Source: Pyxidicoccus sp. MSG2 (GTDB taxonomy: Bacteria > Myxococcota > Myxococcia > Myxococcales > Myxococcaceae). Taken from it: a DNA stretch of 64,000 nucleotides. The stretch lies in assembly GCF_026626705.1 (NCBI RefSeq), contig NZ_JAPNKC010000001.1:11556001-11620000 (forward strand), given 5' to 3'. The position numbers were made by a program, and so were the translations under genes. The notes under the pieces were generated by a model. That model was not told where the DNA came from and did not search any database. It worked only from the letters and a program-made list of their open reading frames with translations. Below are positions 25,301-28,039 of the stretch, one piece after another (within the stretch, counting starts at the first letter, position 1; each line of letters opens with the position of its first letter).

Positions 25301-27985
25301 GGTGCCGCTTGCCGTCAGGAGCGCGCCCGGCAACGCGCCCCCCGGCGAGGAGGAGGGCTCCAGCCAGTAACGCTGGCGCTCGAAGGGGTAGGGCGGCAGC
25401 GACACGCGCAGCCGCTTCGCCCGGCCATTGAAGGCCCTCCAGTCCACCTCCACGCCTGCCTGCCACGCCTTGCCCACCGCCTCCAGCAGGACTGGCACGT
25501 CGCGCTCGCGCTCCAGCGCGTGCGGCAGCGTGGGCGACACCACCACGCCCGTGGCCCGCTCCGGGTGCTGCAGCGCGAAGGTCGTCAGCGCGTTGCCGGG
25601 GCCCACCTCCAGCACCAGCCGGTCCGCCTTCCGCAGCAGCTCTGTCACACCCTGCGAGAAGCGCACCGCGCCGCGCAGGTGCCGCGCCCAGTACGCCGGG
25701 TCCGTCGCCTCTTCGGCCTGCAGCGGCTTGCCGGTGAGGTTGGAAATCACCTCCAGCTTCGGCGCCTTGCGCTCCACCGCGCGCACCTTCCGGGTGAACT
25801 CCTCCAGGATGGGGTCCATCATGGACGAGTGGAAGGCGTGCGACGTCTGCAGCCGCCGCGCCTTGAGGCCGCGCTCCTCGACGCGCCGCTCGAAGGCTTC
25901 CACAGCCGCGAGGGGGCCGGCCACCACGCAGCGGCCGGGCGCATTCACCGCGGCCAGCGACAGCTCCTGGCCCAGCAGCGACAGCACCGCCTCCTCCGCC
26001 AGGGGTACTGATGTCATCGCCCCCGCGGGCAGGCTGGCCATCAACCGGCCGCGCTCACACACCAGCGTCACCGCGTCCGCCAGCGAGAAGACGCCCGCCA
26101 GGCACGCGGCCACGTACTCGCCAATGCTATGGCCCATCATCACGCTGGGGCGGATGCCCCAGTGCATCAACATGCGGGCCAGCGCGTACTCCACCGCGAA
26201 GAGGGAGGGCTGAGTCCACTCAGTGGCCTTGAGCTTTTCGTCGGCGCCCGCACCATCGCCCATGACGAGGGCGCGCAAGTCAGCCCCTCGCACGGCGCGC
26301 ACGTGCTCGGCGCATGCACCGAAGTGCTCGCGGAAGACGGGCTCGCTGCGGTAGAGGCCGGCGGCCATGCCCGCGTACTGCGAGCCCTGCCCGGAGAAGA
26401 GGAAGGCCACCGAGGGACGCTGGGCGGCCTGCTGGCGCGTCGGCAGTCTCTCTGGTGTACAGAGAGCGGTGAGTGCGTCCTGCGCGTCACGCACGAGAGC
26501 GAAGCGGCGGTGGGTGAAGTGCTGGCGTCCCGTCTGCAGCGTGTACGCCACGTCCCCCATGTGCAGGTCCGGCAGTTCGCTCAGGTGCTCGGCGAGATTG
26601 TCGGTGGCCCGCTGCAGCGCCCCGGCCGTGCGCGCGCTGAGCACCAGGAGCTGGTAGGGCTCCGCGGGCGTGGACGCCTCCGGGGGCGGGGCCTCCTCCA
26701 GGATGACGTGCGCGTTGGTGCCGCCGATGCCCAGCGAGGACACGGCCGCGCGCCGGGGCCCGCCCTGGCTCTCCCACGCGCGCGTCCTATCATTGACGAA
26801 GAAGGGGCTCTCCGGCAGCTCCAGTGCCGGGTTGGGACGCTTGAAGTGCAGGCTGGGCGGGATGACGCGGTCCTTCAGCGCCCGCGCCACCTTGATGAGT
26901 CCCGTCACGCCGGACGCCGCGTCCAGGTGGCCCACGTTCGTCTTCACCGAGCCGATGGCGCAGAACTGCTTCCTGCGCGTGGACTTGCGCCACGCCTTCG
27001 TCAGGCCCTGCAGCTCGATGGGGTCGCCCAGCCGTGTCGCGGTGCCGTGGGCCTCGACGTAGCCAATGGTGTCGGGCTCGACGCCGGAGTTGCCCAGCGC
27101 CTCCAGGACGACTTCGGAGACGCCCTCCATGCTGGGCGCGGTGAATCCGGCCTTGAGACTGCCGTCGTTGTTGATGGCGGTGCCGAGGATGACGGCATAG
27201 ACGTGGTCACCGTCCTCCAGCGCGCGGTCCAGCGGCTTGAGCACCACGCAGCCCACGCCGCTGCCGAAGAGGGTGCCGGTGGCATCCGCGTCGAAGCTGC
27301 GGCAGTGGCCATCCACGGAGGCCACGCCCCCATCCGTGTGCATGTAGCCGTACCGGGTGTGGACGAGCACGGACGCGCCGCCCACGAGGGCGACGTCACA
27401 CTCCTCGTTGAGCAGGGCCTGACACGCGACGTGGGTGGCGACCAGCGACGAGGAACATGCGGACTGGACGAGGTGGCTCGGACCGCGGAGGTTGAGCTTG
27501 TAGGACACCCGCGTCGTCAAATAGTCCTTGTCGTTGGCCAGCTGGAGCTGGAGCGGGTCGGTGGCAAGTGCCACCGGGTTGCGCATCAGGTTGTAGAGCA
27601 GGTACGTGTCCATCGCCGCGCCGGCGTAGACGCCGACGCGCCCGGGCACGCCCTGGGGGTTGTAGCCCGCGTCCTCCAGCGCCTCCCACGCGCATTCCAG
27701 GAAGTGGCGATGTTGCGGGTCGAGCAGCGCCGCCTCCTTCGGAGGAATGCCGAAGAAGGTGGCGTCGAAGTGCTCCATCTCCGTGAGGAAGGCGGCGGCC
27801 TTGACGAACTTCGGATGGGAGGCGAGCTCGGCGGGGACACCGCGATTGCGTAGCTCCTCTTCCGTGAAGAACGTCACCAACTCGGTACCGTCCCGCACCT
27901 GACGCCAGAACTCCTTGATGCTGTCTGACTTCGGGTAATGCCCGGCGATGCCGATGATGGCAATCTCAGTTCCGCTGCGGCTCAT
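1..27985 (-). CDS. Giant hybrid PKS-NRPS, at least 9,328 residues (3' end beyond window)
   Basis: Starts at ATG 27985 (MSRSGTEIAIIGIAG, a KS start). I found no stop in this frame down to position 1. The frame is confirmed by carrier and catalytic motifs all in phase: KS Cys at about residue 177, AT Ser 620, carrier Ser at about 963, 2043, 3555, 4612, 5687, 6743, 7791 and 8862, and the last HHxxxDG at 821-826. Order: KS-AT-ACP, C-A-PCP-E, six C-A-PCP modules, then a C domain cut by the edge. It would elongate the chain delivered by the upstream PKS (29192-34879), adding one C2 unit and at least seven amino acids. No thioesterase is in view, so the gene or a following one must continue leftwards. 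It is the last gene seen in the operon, 54 bases after the unrecognised protein. The RBS before 27985 is weak. Substrate calls are predictions from hand-read codes. Confidence 0.93.
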   Translation of the reverse strand, partial: MSRSGTEIAIIGIAGHYPKSDSIKEFWRQVRDGTELVTFFTEEELRNRGVPAELASHPKFVKAAAFLTEMEHFDATFFGIPPKEAALLDPQHRHFLECAWEALEDAGYNPQGVPGRVGVYAGAAMDTYLLYNLMRNPVALATDPLQLQLANDKDYLTTRVSYKLNLRGPSHLVQSACSSSLVATHVACQALLNEECDVALVGGASVLVHTRYGYMHTDGGVASVDGHCRSFDADATGTLFGSGVGCVVLKPLDRALEDGDHVYAVILGTAINNDGSLKAGFTAPSMEGVSEVVLEALGNSGVEPDTIGYVEAHGTATRLGDPIELQGLTKAWRKSTRRKQFCAIGSVKTNVGHLDAASGVTGLIKVARALKDRVIPPSLHFKRPNPALELPESPFFVNDRTRAWESQGGPRRAAVSSLGIGGTNAHVILEEAPPPEASTPAEPYQLLVLSARTAGALQRATDNLAEHLSELPDLHMGDVAYTLQTGRQHFTHRRFALVRDAQDALTALCTPERLPTRQQAAQRPSVAFLFSGQGSQYAGMAAGLYRSEPVFREHFGACAEHVRAVRGADLRALVMGDGAGADEKLKATEWTQPSLFAVEYALARMLMHWGIRPSVMMGHSIGEYVAACLAGVFSLADAVTLVCERGRLMASLPAGAMTSVPLAEEAVLSLLGQELSLAAVNAPGRCVVAGPLAAVEAFERRVEERGLKARRLQTSHAFHSSMMDPILEEFTRKVRAVERKAPKLEVISNLTGKPLQAEEATDPAYWARHLRGAVRFSQGVTELLRKADRLVLEVGPGNALTTFALQHPERATGVVVSPTLPHALERERDVPVLLEAVGKAWQAGVEVDWRAFNGRAKRLRVSLPPYPFERQRYWLEPSSSPGGALPGALLTASGTSDASGDTEPLAASGEPPATPEGNRPELPVAYTAPRDELEKALGALWTELLGVHPIGIHDSFFELGGDSVIGLQLIGALRSRWRVELAVRQLFESPTVAQLTEQVRSRQHAQPAVSLPPPVAGRREGPLPLSSAQQRLWFIDHLQPGSAFYNIPAILRIEGPVDEAALRRAFDALVQRHEALRTTFASQEGQAVQITHPPAPVPLPVVDLQALPEAAREGEARRLALEELGRPFDLGTGPLLRATLLRLEGQRHVLALVMHHIVSDGWSMGVLIREMATLYLTFRAGQTPSLPALPIQYADYALWQSGWLTRGEVLEKQLAYWKQQLAGAPAALELPTDFPRPPEQSFRGAALPVHLSRTLSEAVKELARQQGATPFMVLMAAWQALLHRYSGQDDIVVGSPIAGRRHAELEGLIGFFVNTLVLRTQPGRAASFRALLAQARDVTLGAYAHQDVPFEKLLEELQPARDLGRNPVFQVVFVLQNAPQPALELPGLKLAPVDLDPGISRFDLELALFPSEEGFHGHLTYDTALFTRATTSRIAGHLRVLLESAVASPDAPLATLPLLSPEERRQLLRGFNATRDTFAADTCLHTLFEAQAARTPGAIAVVFEDQRLTYAELEARANRLAHHLRSLGVGPEVPVGIAVERSLELVVGLMAILKAGGAYLPLDPAYPKDRLAFMCEDTRVPVVLTQRHLRDGLPTGNARVLCLDEPSPAWAHAPAHAPRSDARPHNLAYIIYTSGSTGRPKGAQLEHAQVVRLFRATDAWFDFGPRDVWTLFHSYAFDFSVWELWGALLYGGKLVVVPFEVSRSPVDFHALLRREGVTVLNQTPSAFRQLIHHEERTGESGGLALRYVIFGGEALEFASLKPWYARHAENAPRLVNMYGITETTVHVTYRPLAEVDAREARGSDVGVPIPDLQVYVLDEHLQPVPVGVPGEMYVGGAGLGRGYLGRPELTAQRFIPDPFSTTPGARLYRSGDKARWREDGSLEYLGRLDFQVKIRGFRIELGEIEAALLAYPGVRETLVLAREDAPGHKRLAAYVVPAPPAGTAGGGTSALDVAELRSHLQQRLPDYMVPSAFVLLEAMPLTHNGKVDRKALPAPDASRSEVRANFVAPRDEVEQRLADIWAAVLGQERVGIHDNFFELGGDSIISLQVVARARQAGLLLSARHMFQHQTVARLALVAKPAAAPVGEQGPVTGAVPLSPIQHRFLQPGVVDPHHFNQCVLLATRQPLTATVLEQACQHLVAHHDALRLRWLRDESGTWRQENASPEEARFHLEEVDLTTVAAGQQPSALEAHAAGFQARFDLGRPPVLRAALYHLGGGQQRLLLVMHHLAVDTFSWRVLVEDLESACLQLQQGRAVALPTKTTSFQAWARRLTDLARSEALRAEAPLWLEAVRLDVPRLPTDASGPDTQASGREVSASLEVEETRLLLQVVPGAWRAHIDDVLLAALSQALAEWTGQPRVGVHLEGHGRQEELLGDVDLSRTVGWFTSLVPLWLELPGGGTSGDGLRAVRDARQRLPRQGVGFGLLKWLGPPELASRLQALPVPEVAFNYLGQVDASATASRLFHLVSEPVGRTVSPATSREHALEINASVLEGRLRLAFHYGAHRHTPATIEALARRFLHHLRTLISERHGEDARRFTPGDFPLAALSRPALDLLLQQAGPDVEDVYPLSSLQQGLLFHALMAPESTAYFEQAAWTVGSSLEPRAFVDAWRASVQRHPVLRTSFHWQGLETPLQLVHSRAELPYEELDWSGLPEAEQRSRFEQLMREHRERGFALDRAPLMRLTAVRLGGDTVRFLWSHHHLLLDGWSIGLLLQDVAALYAAAAAGRELPPQPRLPYRAYIEWLAGRNASNDEAWWRAYLDGFASPTPLPADTHAPTASGERASHTVIEQDLSTEVTAAIQRFSRAHPITLHTLVLAAWAFVLSRHSGEEDVVFGNTVSGRPTEELPGVEEMVGLFINSLPVRVRVPSPATPLVSWLQALQARQLEQRQHEHTPLARIQSWSQVPRGAPLFESLLVLENYPRDASLGTSTLSVRDLALFEHTHYPITLMVIPGDALRVRLIVEESRFERGSLPRLLEHWRLALEGLVTAERVGDLRLQTGAERRQVLVDWNRTGPTPPQDGALHFLFEAQSERTPDATALVVGTQRLSYRQLEERSNQLAHHLRSLGVRPEVPVAVCLERTPELVVALLGILKAGGAYVPLDPSYPADRIAFTREDSRSPVLVTQHSLAEGLRMAGTHQVLLDGFAAVAHHPTLRPSRLNSPYHLAYVLYTSGSTGRPKGVALEHRSAVAFVHWALATFSHEQLSGVLAATSVCFDLSVFELFVPLACGGRVYLADNALSLPSLPAAQEVTLVNTVPSAMAELVRMKALPSSVRTVNLAGEPLPSVLAQALYSSGSVHGVYNLYGPTEDTTYSTYCLVPHDSALPPSIGRPLAGTQAYVLDSHGHPQPPGVPGELFLSGAGLARGYLRRPDLTASHFVPDPFSSTPGARMYRTGDKVRWKPDGTLEYLGRLDFQVKLRGFRIELGEVEDAVRSLPSVRDVAVLVREDVPGDKRLVAYLVQDSAFDVAALRAHLQKRLPAFMVPSAFVLLPALPLTPNGKLDRKALPAPESSVGSSTHVAPRNEAEKLLAALWSEVLRVERVGVHDNFFELGGHSLLATQVVSRVRQAFQRELNLRAFFEAPTVAGLAERLGAAALAWAPALIPVPRTGNPPLAFAQQRLWFIEQLRPGTPTYNLPAALRMEGPLDVEALRRAFDALVRRHEVLRTTFRDESGSPVQLIHPPAAFPLAVEVLSSPPEDEARRRAAHEATLPFDLARGPLLRATLLRLGEQRHVLLLTMHHIVSDGWSMGALVRDMAALYQAFHEDRPSSLPELPVQYADYALWQREWLQGEALESQLAWWQEQLSGAPRALELPTDHPRPPVQSTRGASLPVHLPRPLASALEALCRREGVTPYMALLAALQALLSRYTGQDDIVVGSPVAGRERTELEGLIGFFINMLPLRTRLSARSSFQALLAQVRDTALDAFAHQAVPFERLVDALHLERDLSRPPLVQVVFALQNTPMPTLESGGLTLTPMGLESHTSKFELMLSLEETADGYRGILEYSTDLFETQTAARMLGHLGVLLETAVTRPELAVGALPLLPEAERRRIVQEWNDTAGDYPRELHLHDLFTAQARHTPDAVAAELGDATLTYRELHLRSNRLAWHLLSLGVGPEQKVAFCLERGFDLLVAMLGVLKAGAAYVPIDPEYPTDRAAFMLRNSGASILLTHERLKAGFPTEELLILCLGEGGLDLGTGREDTPVTTVRPDNLAYIIHTSGSTGRPKGVSVRHGPAVNLIHWVNTTFGVDASERLLFVTSPCFDLSVYDVFGILAVGGTIVIATEKDLKDPERLASLLRERRITFWDSAPAALQQLVAHFGDGGPSLRLVFLSGDWIPLTLPDAIRARFPNARVTSLGGATEATIWSNFFRIGALEPTWTSIPYGRPITHARYYVLDDHLQPQPVGIAGDLFIGGECLADGYASAPALTAERFIPDPFNPSAGARMYRTGDRARFFSDGNIEFLGRADQQVKVRGFRIELGEIEAVLAEHPSVREVVVDARGPARGERHLVAWLVARPDESLPTVSELRRWVTRKLPEYMVPSAFLPLEAIPVTSNGKLDRKALPEPDGARPALEREFVAPSTPMEQALAAIWAQVLEIDQVGVHDNFFELGGHSLLATRVSARVRESLKVELPLRELFETPTVAQLALRLGQDRGPASSGQSEQSALATAASTRLPAIERQPRTEPVPQSFAQQRLWFLDRLAPGAATYNIPAALRIEGALDISALRASLEALVRRHESLRTTFDTVDMQSVQRIHEQARVDLPLVDLGTLPEALRDAEVQRLTDEEGHRPFDLVAGPLFRTALLRLCPERHVLLVTQHHIISDGWSLAVLVRELAATYQALRSGQEPTLPELPVQYADYALWQRDWLRGDALRAQLDFWSQQLAGAPPSLDLPTDRPRPAVQTPHGATRAFHLPAFLSQGLKALALRHGATPFMMLLAGWQLLLSRYSGQQDIVVGSPVAGRTRPELEGLIGLFINTLALRSRIDPHESFLELLARVKQTALDAFAHQEVPFEKLVNTLQLPHDTSRSPLFQTTFTYQNTPELTLRLPGLTLELVDVPLRTVKFDLSLSAQEGASGFEGYLNYNTDLFDASTAERMVRHWSTLLESLVAAPEAALATHSLLSQAEQRQVLVEWNPAAGRHDTPIHVLFGEQAARTPSAVALVDGGTTLTYAELDTRSNQLARHLGASGVGRGTRVGVCLERSLELVVSLLGILKAGAAYVPVDPTYPAERIALLLREARVGVLVTREELADELPLGQDVLPLCVDADRERIRSRAQEPMGTLEMGGDDLAYVMFTSGSTGTPKGVCIPHRGVVRLVRDTSFMRFGPEETFVLLAPVSFDASTLELWGALLHGARLVLAPARTTSLEEIASLLVSHRVSTLWLTAALFEQMAQHQPQALAGVRQLLAGGDVLPASRVREHLARLPSDATLINGYGPTENTTFSATHLMRPGDTVPPSVPIGRPIAHSSTFVLDEALRPVPVGLAGELFVGGEGLAWGYLHRPELTAERFIPHPFSSEPGARLYRTGDRVRWRGDGTLEFLGRNDFQVKLRGFRIELGEVVEQLRQHPRVQDAAATLHEVAGDKSLVAYIVTEPDAAPSQEELREYLHSRVPEYMVPAFILTLDALPLSPNGKVDRRALPAPGSERPQLRTHFEAPRTPAEQALATVWSEVLGVDAVGIDDSFFDLGGDSIRSIQVVARVRALGFELAMMDLLQNGTIRALAPRLKASAASEPALEALPPFALYTGSRDALPEDVEDAYPATALQAGMIFESELHGVVGMYHDLFSLHLEMELDEALLRQCVQELLERHAILRTSFDLGSHTEPLQRVHRNVTPPLVLEDLRAMPAEQQDGWLRRWAEEERCRPFDWSRAQLLRFFVHRRADTTLQLTLIFHHAIMDGWSLSVVFSELFQRYVELRKGIVRRPPALSASFQQYVALERRAIASAQSERYWRELIANAETPPASAPAQAREFHQEVVRVPTPLQEALQRVAREAGVSIRTVLLAAHLRVQSVMEGGPGVITGVVANGRPEVLDGERMVGLFLNSVPFHLELRGGTWLELVQAVSRQEAEMNPHRRYPMALLQRQWGGQRLVQTLFNFVHFHVAGGVSRLEGVRFVEEPWGAAWTELPRGATFMQNPDTGTLSLSLQHTGAPEDAEQLQRLGRTYLRALESLAAHPEHRYEQESLLAGEEQQRLLEAWNDTRAPLAEGLRLPAAFERQVALTPGAPAVRFGGEELSFARLNARANQLAWHLRSLGVGPDVRVALCFERSVDMVVALLGVLKAGGAYVPLEPGWPVQRRELALKDCAAPILLASRQVRATWCPSAVEVLGVESDVEPLASRPMDDVAPIGSEDDLAYVIYTSGSTGTPKGVMVTHRSVLNLHTALKRTVYASLPAGARVSVNAPLVFDASVQQWVQLLDGHCLCIVPEDARQNPEALVAWARQQRLDALDCTPSLLKVLLDAGLLDGDIAPAVLVPGGEALDEATWTRLATARRTRAFNVYGPTECTVDATTFAVREQTQPTLGTPLLNVRAYVLDAHLRPLPVGAPGELFIAGAGLARGYLDRPALTAERFLPDPFDTLAGARMYRTGDRVRRRVDGTLEFLGRIDFQVKLRGFRIELGEIEAALRRHASVQQALVLLREDVPGNARLVAYVTPAVDTTPLRERLRQHLPEYMVPAAFVALESLPLTPNGKLDRKALPAPEATSLGAEDAFVAPRSPEEERLASIWSQVLRVERIGVHDNFFALGGHSLLATQVVSRLRAALGVELPLGDLFEAPTVARLAERLATRGRAATGPALVPVERTGPLPLSFAQQRLWFLEQLQPGSATYNVPSVVRLEGELDTDALDRALRALALRHEVLRTTFQVHGDEPVQHIHSEGLTTLSLISLEDVPAESRTGEARKRAFAEAWRPFDLARGPLMRTLLLRLEPRHHLLLLTLHHIVSDGWSVGVLVRDLGELYRAFREGQVPVLPALPVQYADYAVWQRQWLRGESLRRELAWWRERLTGAPAALELPTDRPRPAVQTFNGAAVPVTLPRAVTEAVKALAQKHGATDFMVLLAVWQLLLSRYSGQDDVSVGSPIANRTRAETEGLIGFFVSTLVLRARIDTRASFRELLAQVRATTLAAYEHQDVPFERLVEELQPQRDLSRGPLFQVMFVLQNAPGSQLSLPGLKLELEAVEDTTAKFELGFSLEERDGGFAGTLGYNTDLFDEATVARMARHFVALVESVATDAERPVSTWSLQTGAERRQVLVDWNRTGPTPPQDGALHFLFEAQSERTPDATALVVGTQRLSYRQLEERSNQLAHHLRSLGVRPEVPVAVCLERTPELVVALLGILKAGGAYVPLDPSYPADRIAFTREDSRSPVLVTQRSLAEGLRMAGTHQVLLDGFAAVAHHPTLRPSRLNSPYHLAYVLYTSGSTGRPKGVALEHRSAVAFVHWALATFSHEQLSGVLAATSVCFDLSVFELFVPLACGGRVYLADNALALPSLPAAQEVTLVNTVPSAMAELVRMKALPSSVRTVNLAGEPLPSVLAQALYSSGSVHGVYNLYGPTEDTTYSTYCLVPHDSALPPSIGRPLAGTQAYVLDSHGHPQPPGVPGELFLSGAGLARGYLRRPDLTASHFVPDPFSSTPGARMYRTGDKVRWKPDGTLEYLGRLDFQVKLRGFRIELGEVEDALRSLPSVRDVAVLVREDVPGDKRLVAYLVQDSAFDVAGLRAHLQQRLPAFMVPSAFVLLPALPLTPNGKLDRKALPAPDMTAASRSFIAARTATEEKLAALWAEVLRVERVGVHDNFFELGGHSLLATQVVSRVRAAFGVELPLRALFEAPTLGELARRIDSTGRSVSSAPPLVPAPRTGALPLSFAQQRLWFLEQLQPGSAAYNLPTALRMEGALDVATLERAFTELVRRHESLRTTLHDEAGEPVQRIHPPAPFPVSLVDMTSLPEASREAEALRLTREEAGRPFHLARGPLLRATLLRLNPHQHVLLLTMHHIVSDGWSMGVLVREMAALYQGLRAGQMPVLSELPVQYADYAVWQRAWLQGQMLEAQLAWWRQQLSGAPAALELPTDFPRPVAQSSRGATVPVQLSRELTGALKNLARQEGATPFMVLLAGFQALLHRYSGQDDVVVGTPIAGRRFAELEGLIGLFLNTLALRTRFDDAPSFRTLLGRVRDATLGAYAHQDLPFEKLVEELQPQRDLGRSPLFQVMLVLQNAPSEPAAGLARREDGLSLQPLALESHTTKFDLDLHLFEQPESFVGQLGYSTDLFERSTVERLVANLRVLLEGVVAHPDARVGELPLLTAAERQQVLVDFNATARDFAPQRSVHALIEQQAALHPERPAVASEGRTLTYAQLEARANQLAWHLRTLGVRPESCVALGLERSVDTVVALLGVWKAGGAYAPLDPTQPAERLRMMVAEVSAPVVVTESHHAAAFSGTSARLVLLDVEADALSRQRIDTPPCDVSPWNVAYVLFTSGSTGRPKGVAVAHAQLLNYVQSVTENQGLGECRSFALVSTFAADLGNTVLFPALCTGGLLHVLSQERAASPAGVAEYFQQHPVDCLKIVPSHLAALLTAAEPRHVLPRKRLVLGGESSTWELLSQVRALTHECEVFNHYGPTETTVGVLTGRVELPPAQPLPATVPLGRPLANTRLYVLDGSLLPVPRGVPGELFIGGAQVTRGYLGRPELTAERYVPDAYASEPGARMYRTGDRVRWLPDGRLEFLGRVDFQVKVRGFRVELGEIEAALRADPRIAEAVVVARADGGAEPRLVAYVTGRAGAQGVEVDAVRRALRERLPEYMLPWALLVLDALPLTPNGKVDRKALPAPQGATAATSAEHIAPVTPTQERLAAIWAELLRVVTVGARDDFFELGGHSLLATRVVAHVRAAFGIELPLRALFEHRTLEALASRIDGLTSSGPSRGLPPLKRAGRERPLPLSFSQQRLWFLDQLQPDSATYNVPSALWLEGTLDTTALERGLTELVRRHESLRTTFSIKEGQPIQVVHPDSRLPLSVMDLRELPGEARETEASRLATEDALRPFDLARGPLLRVTLLRLAERRHLLLLGMHHIISDGWSRGVLVRELGALYRAFAVGQPSPLPELPVQYADYAVWQRDWLQGDVLERQVAWWKQQLSGAPPHLELPTDHPRPAALSSRGTVVPMRLSRELSESLNALAKREGATPFMVLLAGFQLLLSRYSGQEDVVVGSPIAGRRHAETEGLIGFFVNTLVLRAQLDGRASFLQLLRQVRETTLGAYEHQDVPFEKLVEELQPVRDLSRTALFQALFVLQNTPTRELALPGLSLRPMETDTSTAKFELTLSLSETSDGFVGGLQLSSDLFTEAT
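1310..4520 (-). other. Module 8: C-A(atypical pocket)-PCP
   Basis: The C domain has MHHIVSDGW. The A domain keeps TSGSTGRPKG and HYGPTETTV, but core A4 reads STFAADLGNTVLFPAL instead of FDASxxE, so the usual Asp235 is not in its normal place. Other pocket positions read K (278), V (299), G (301), H (322), V-G (330-331). I cannot name the substrate. PCP GGHS Ser is at about residue 8862. Confidence 0.75.
4520..7660 (-). other. Module 7: LCL-type C-A(Ala-like)-PCP
   Basis: The C domain has LHHIVSDGW. The A domain has the same pocket code as module 3 (D-L-F-N-N-A-L-T-Y) and nearly the same DNA, so it should take the same substrate, probably Ala. PCP GGHS Ser is at about residue 7791. Confidence 0.8.
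4755..6288 (-). repeat. A-domain direct repeat, copy 1 (module 7)
   Basis: About 1,534 bases match 17463-18996 at a constant offset of 12,708 bases (4,236 codons), same strand and frame. A hand count over the span gives 26 mismatches and no gaps, about 98 percent identity. Similarity drops sharply at both ends, in the C-A linker and just after the A10 region. The unit is thus one adenylation domain. Neighbouring C and PCP sequences are much less alike. Confidence 0.9.
7660..10825 (-). other. Module 6: DCL-like C-A(Gln)-PCP
   Basis: The C domain opens with EDVEDAYPATALQAGMIF, the style of D-accepting C domains, and has FHHAIMDGW. The A domain has VFDASVQQW, LDALDCTPS, VLVPGGEAL and NVYGPTECTVD, giving D-A-Q-D-V-G-V-V-D, one substitution from the Gln code DAQDLGVVD. 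The PCP is FFALGGHS (Ser 6743). Confidence 0.78.
10830..14050 (-). other. Module 5: C-A(Val-like)-PCP with GGDS carrier, no E domain
   Basis: The C domain has QHHIISDGW. The A domain has SFDASTLELW, TLWLTAALF, LLAGGDV and NGYGPTENTTF, giving D-A-L-W-L-G-G-T-F, close to the Val code DAFWIGGTF. The carrier is FFDLGGDSIRS (Ser 5687), the E-partner form, yet after about 40 residues of linker the next domain is a condensation domain, not an epimerase. Confidence 0.75.
14050..17200 (-). other. Module 4: LCL-type C-A(Cys-like?)-PCP
   Basis: The C domain has MHHIVSDGW. The A domain has CFDLSVYDVF, then FWDSAPAAL, VFLSGDW and LGGATEATIW, giving D-L-Y-D-F-S-L-I-W. This is near Cys codes such as DLYNLSLIW, with two differences (278 and 299). 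The GGATEATIW form is shared by Cys and Gly activators, so Cys is only the best guess. The C domain is an ordinary condensation type, not a heterocyclisation domain. PCP GGHS Ser is at about residue 4612. Confidence 0.65.
17230..20330 (-). other. Module 3: DCL-type C-A(Ala-like)-PCP
   Basis: The C domain opens with DVYPLSSLQQGLLF, typical of condensation domains that accept a D-residue, and has SHHHLLLDGW. The A-domain pocket reads D-L-F-N-N-A-L-T-Y, a code I associate with Ala. PCP GGHS Ser is at about residue 3555. The A domain lies in a 1.53-kb segment almost identical to that of module 7. Confidence 0.8.
17463..18996 (-). repeat. A-domain direct repeat, copy 2 (module 3)
   Basis: Partner of 4755-6288 (about 98 percent identical, no gaps by hand alignment). 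Both copies keep the same specificity code. The pattern fits recent duplication or gene conversion of an A domain inside one gene. Confidence 0.9.
20330..24960 (-). other. Module 2: C-A(Thr)-PCP-E
   Basis: The C domain has HHIVSDGW (about residue 1155). The A domain carries TSGSTGRPKG and FDFSVWELW; reading the pocket gives D-F-W-N-I-G-M-V-H, the classical Thr code. NMYGITE replaces the usual YGPTE. The PCP has GGDS (Ser 2043), the form usual before epimerases. The E domain has MHHLAVDTFSW (about residue 2227) and the late motif FNYLGQ. The chain therefore probably carries D-Thr or D-allo-Thr here, which fits the DCL-type C domain that follows. Confidence 0.85.
25000..27985 (-). other. Module 1 of giant synthase: KS-AT-ACP, malonyl-type AT, no reductive domain
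   Basis: KS (residues 5-430) has the active-site context VQSACSSSLVATH (Cys 177), the HGTA His and the NVGHLDAASG His. AT (about 525-800) has GQGSQ, GHSIGEY with Ser 620, and TSHAFHS; HAFH is the malonyl-CoA signature. After the post-AT linker YPFERQRYWLEP comes an Ala/Ser/Pro-rich linker and directly an ACP (FFELGGDSVIGLQ, Ser 963). No KR, DH or ER is present, so the beta-keto group should stay unless another enzyme acts. This intact AT is the only one in the window. Confidence 0.9.
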
Positions 27986-28039
27986 GGCTGTTCTCGCGCG
28001 CTCGACGCTGTTCGTTGGACGGGGGGAAGAAGAGAGCGA

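Noticed and set aside
1-27985. A thioesterase or terminal reductase
   Set aside because: None of the linkers between modules contains a GxSxG hydrolase or reductase motif; release must lie left of the window.
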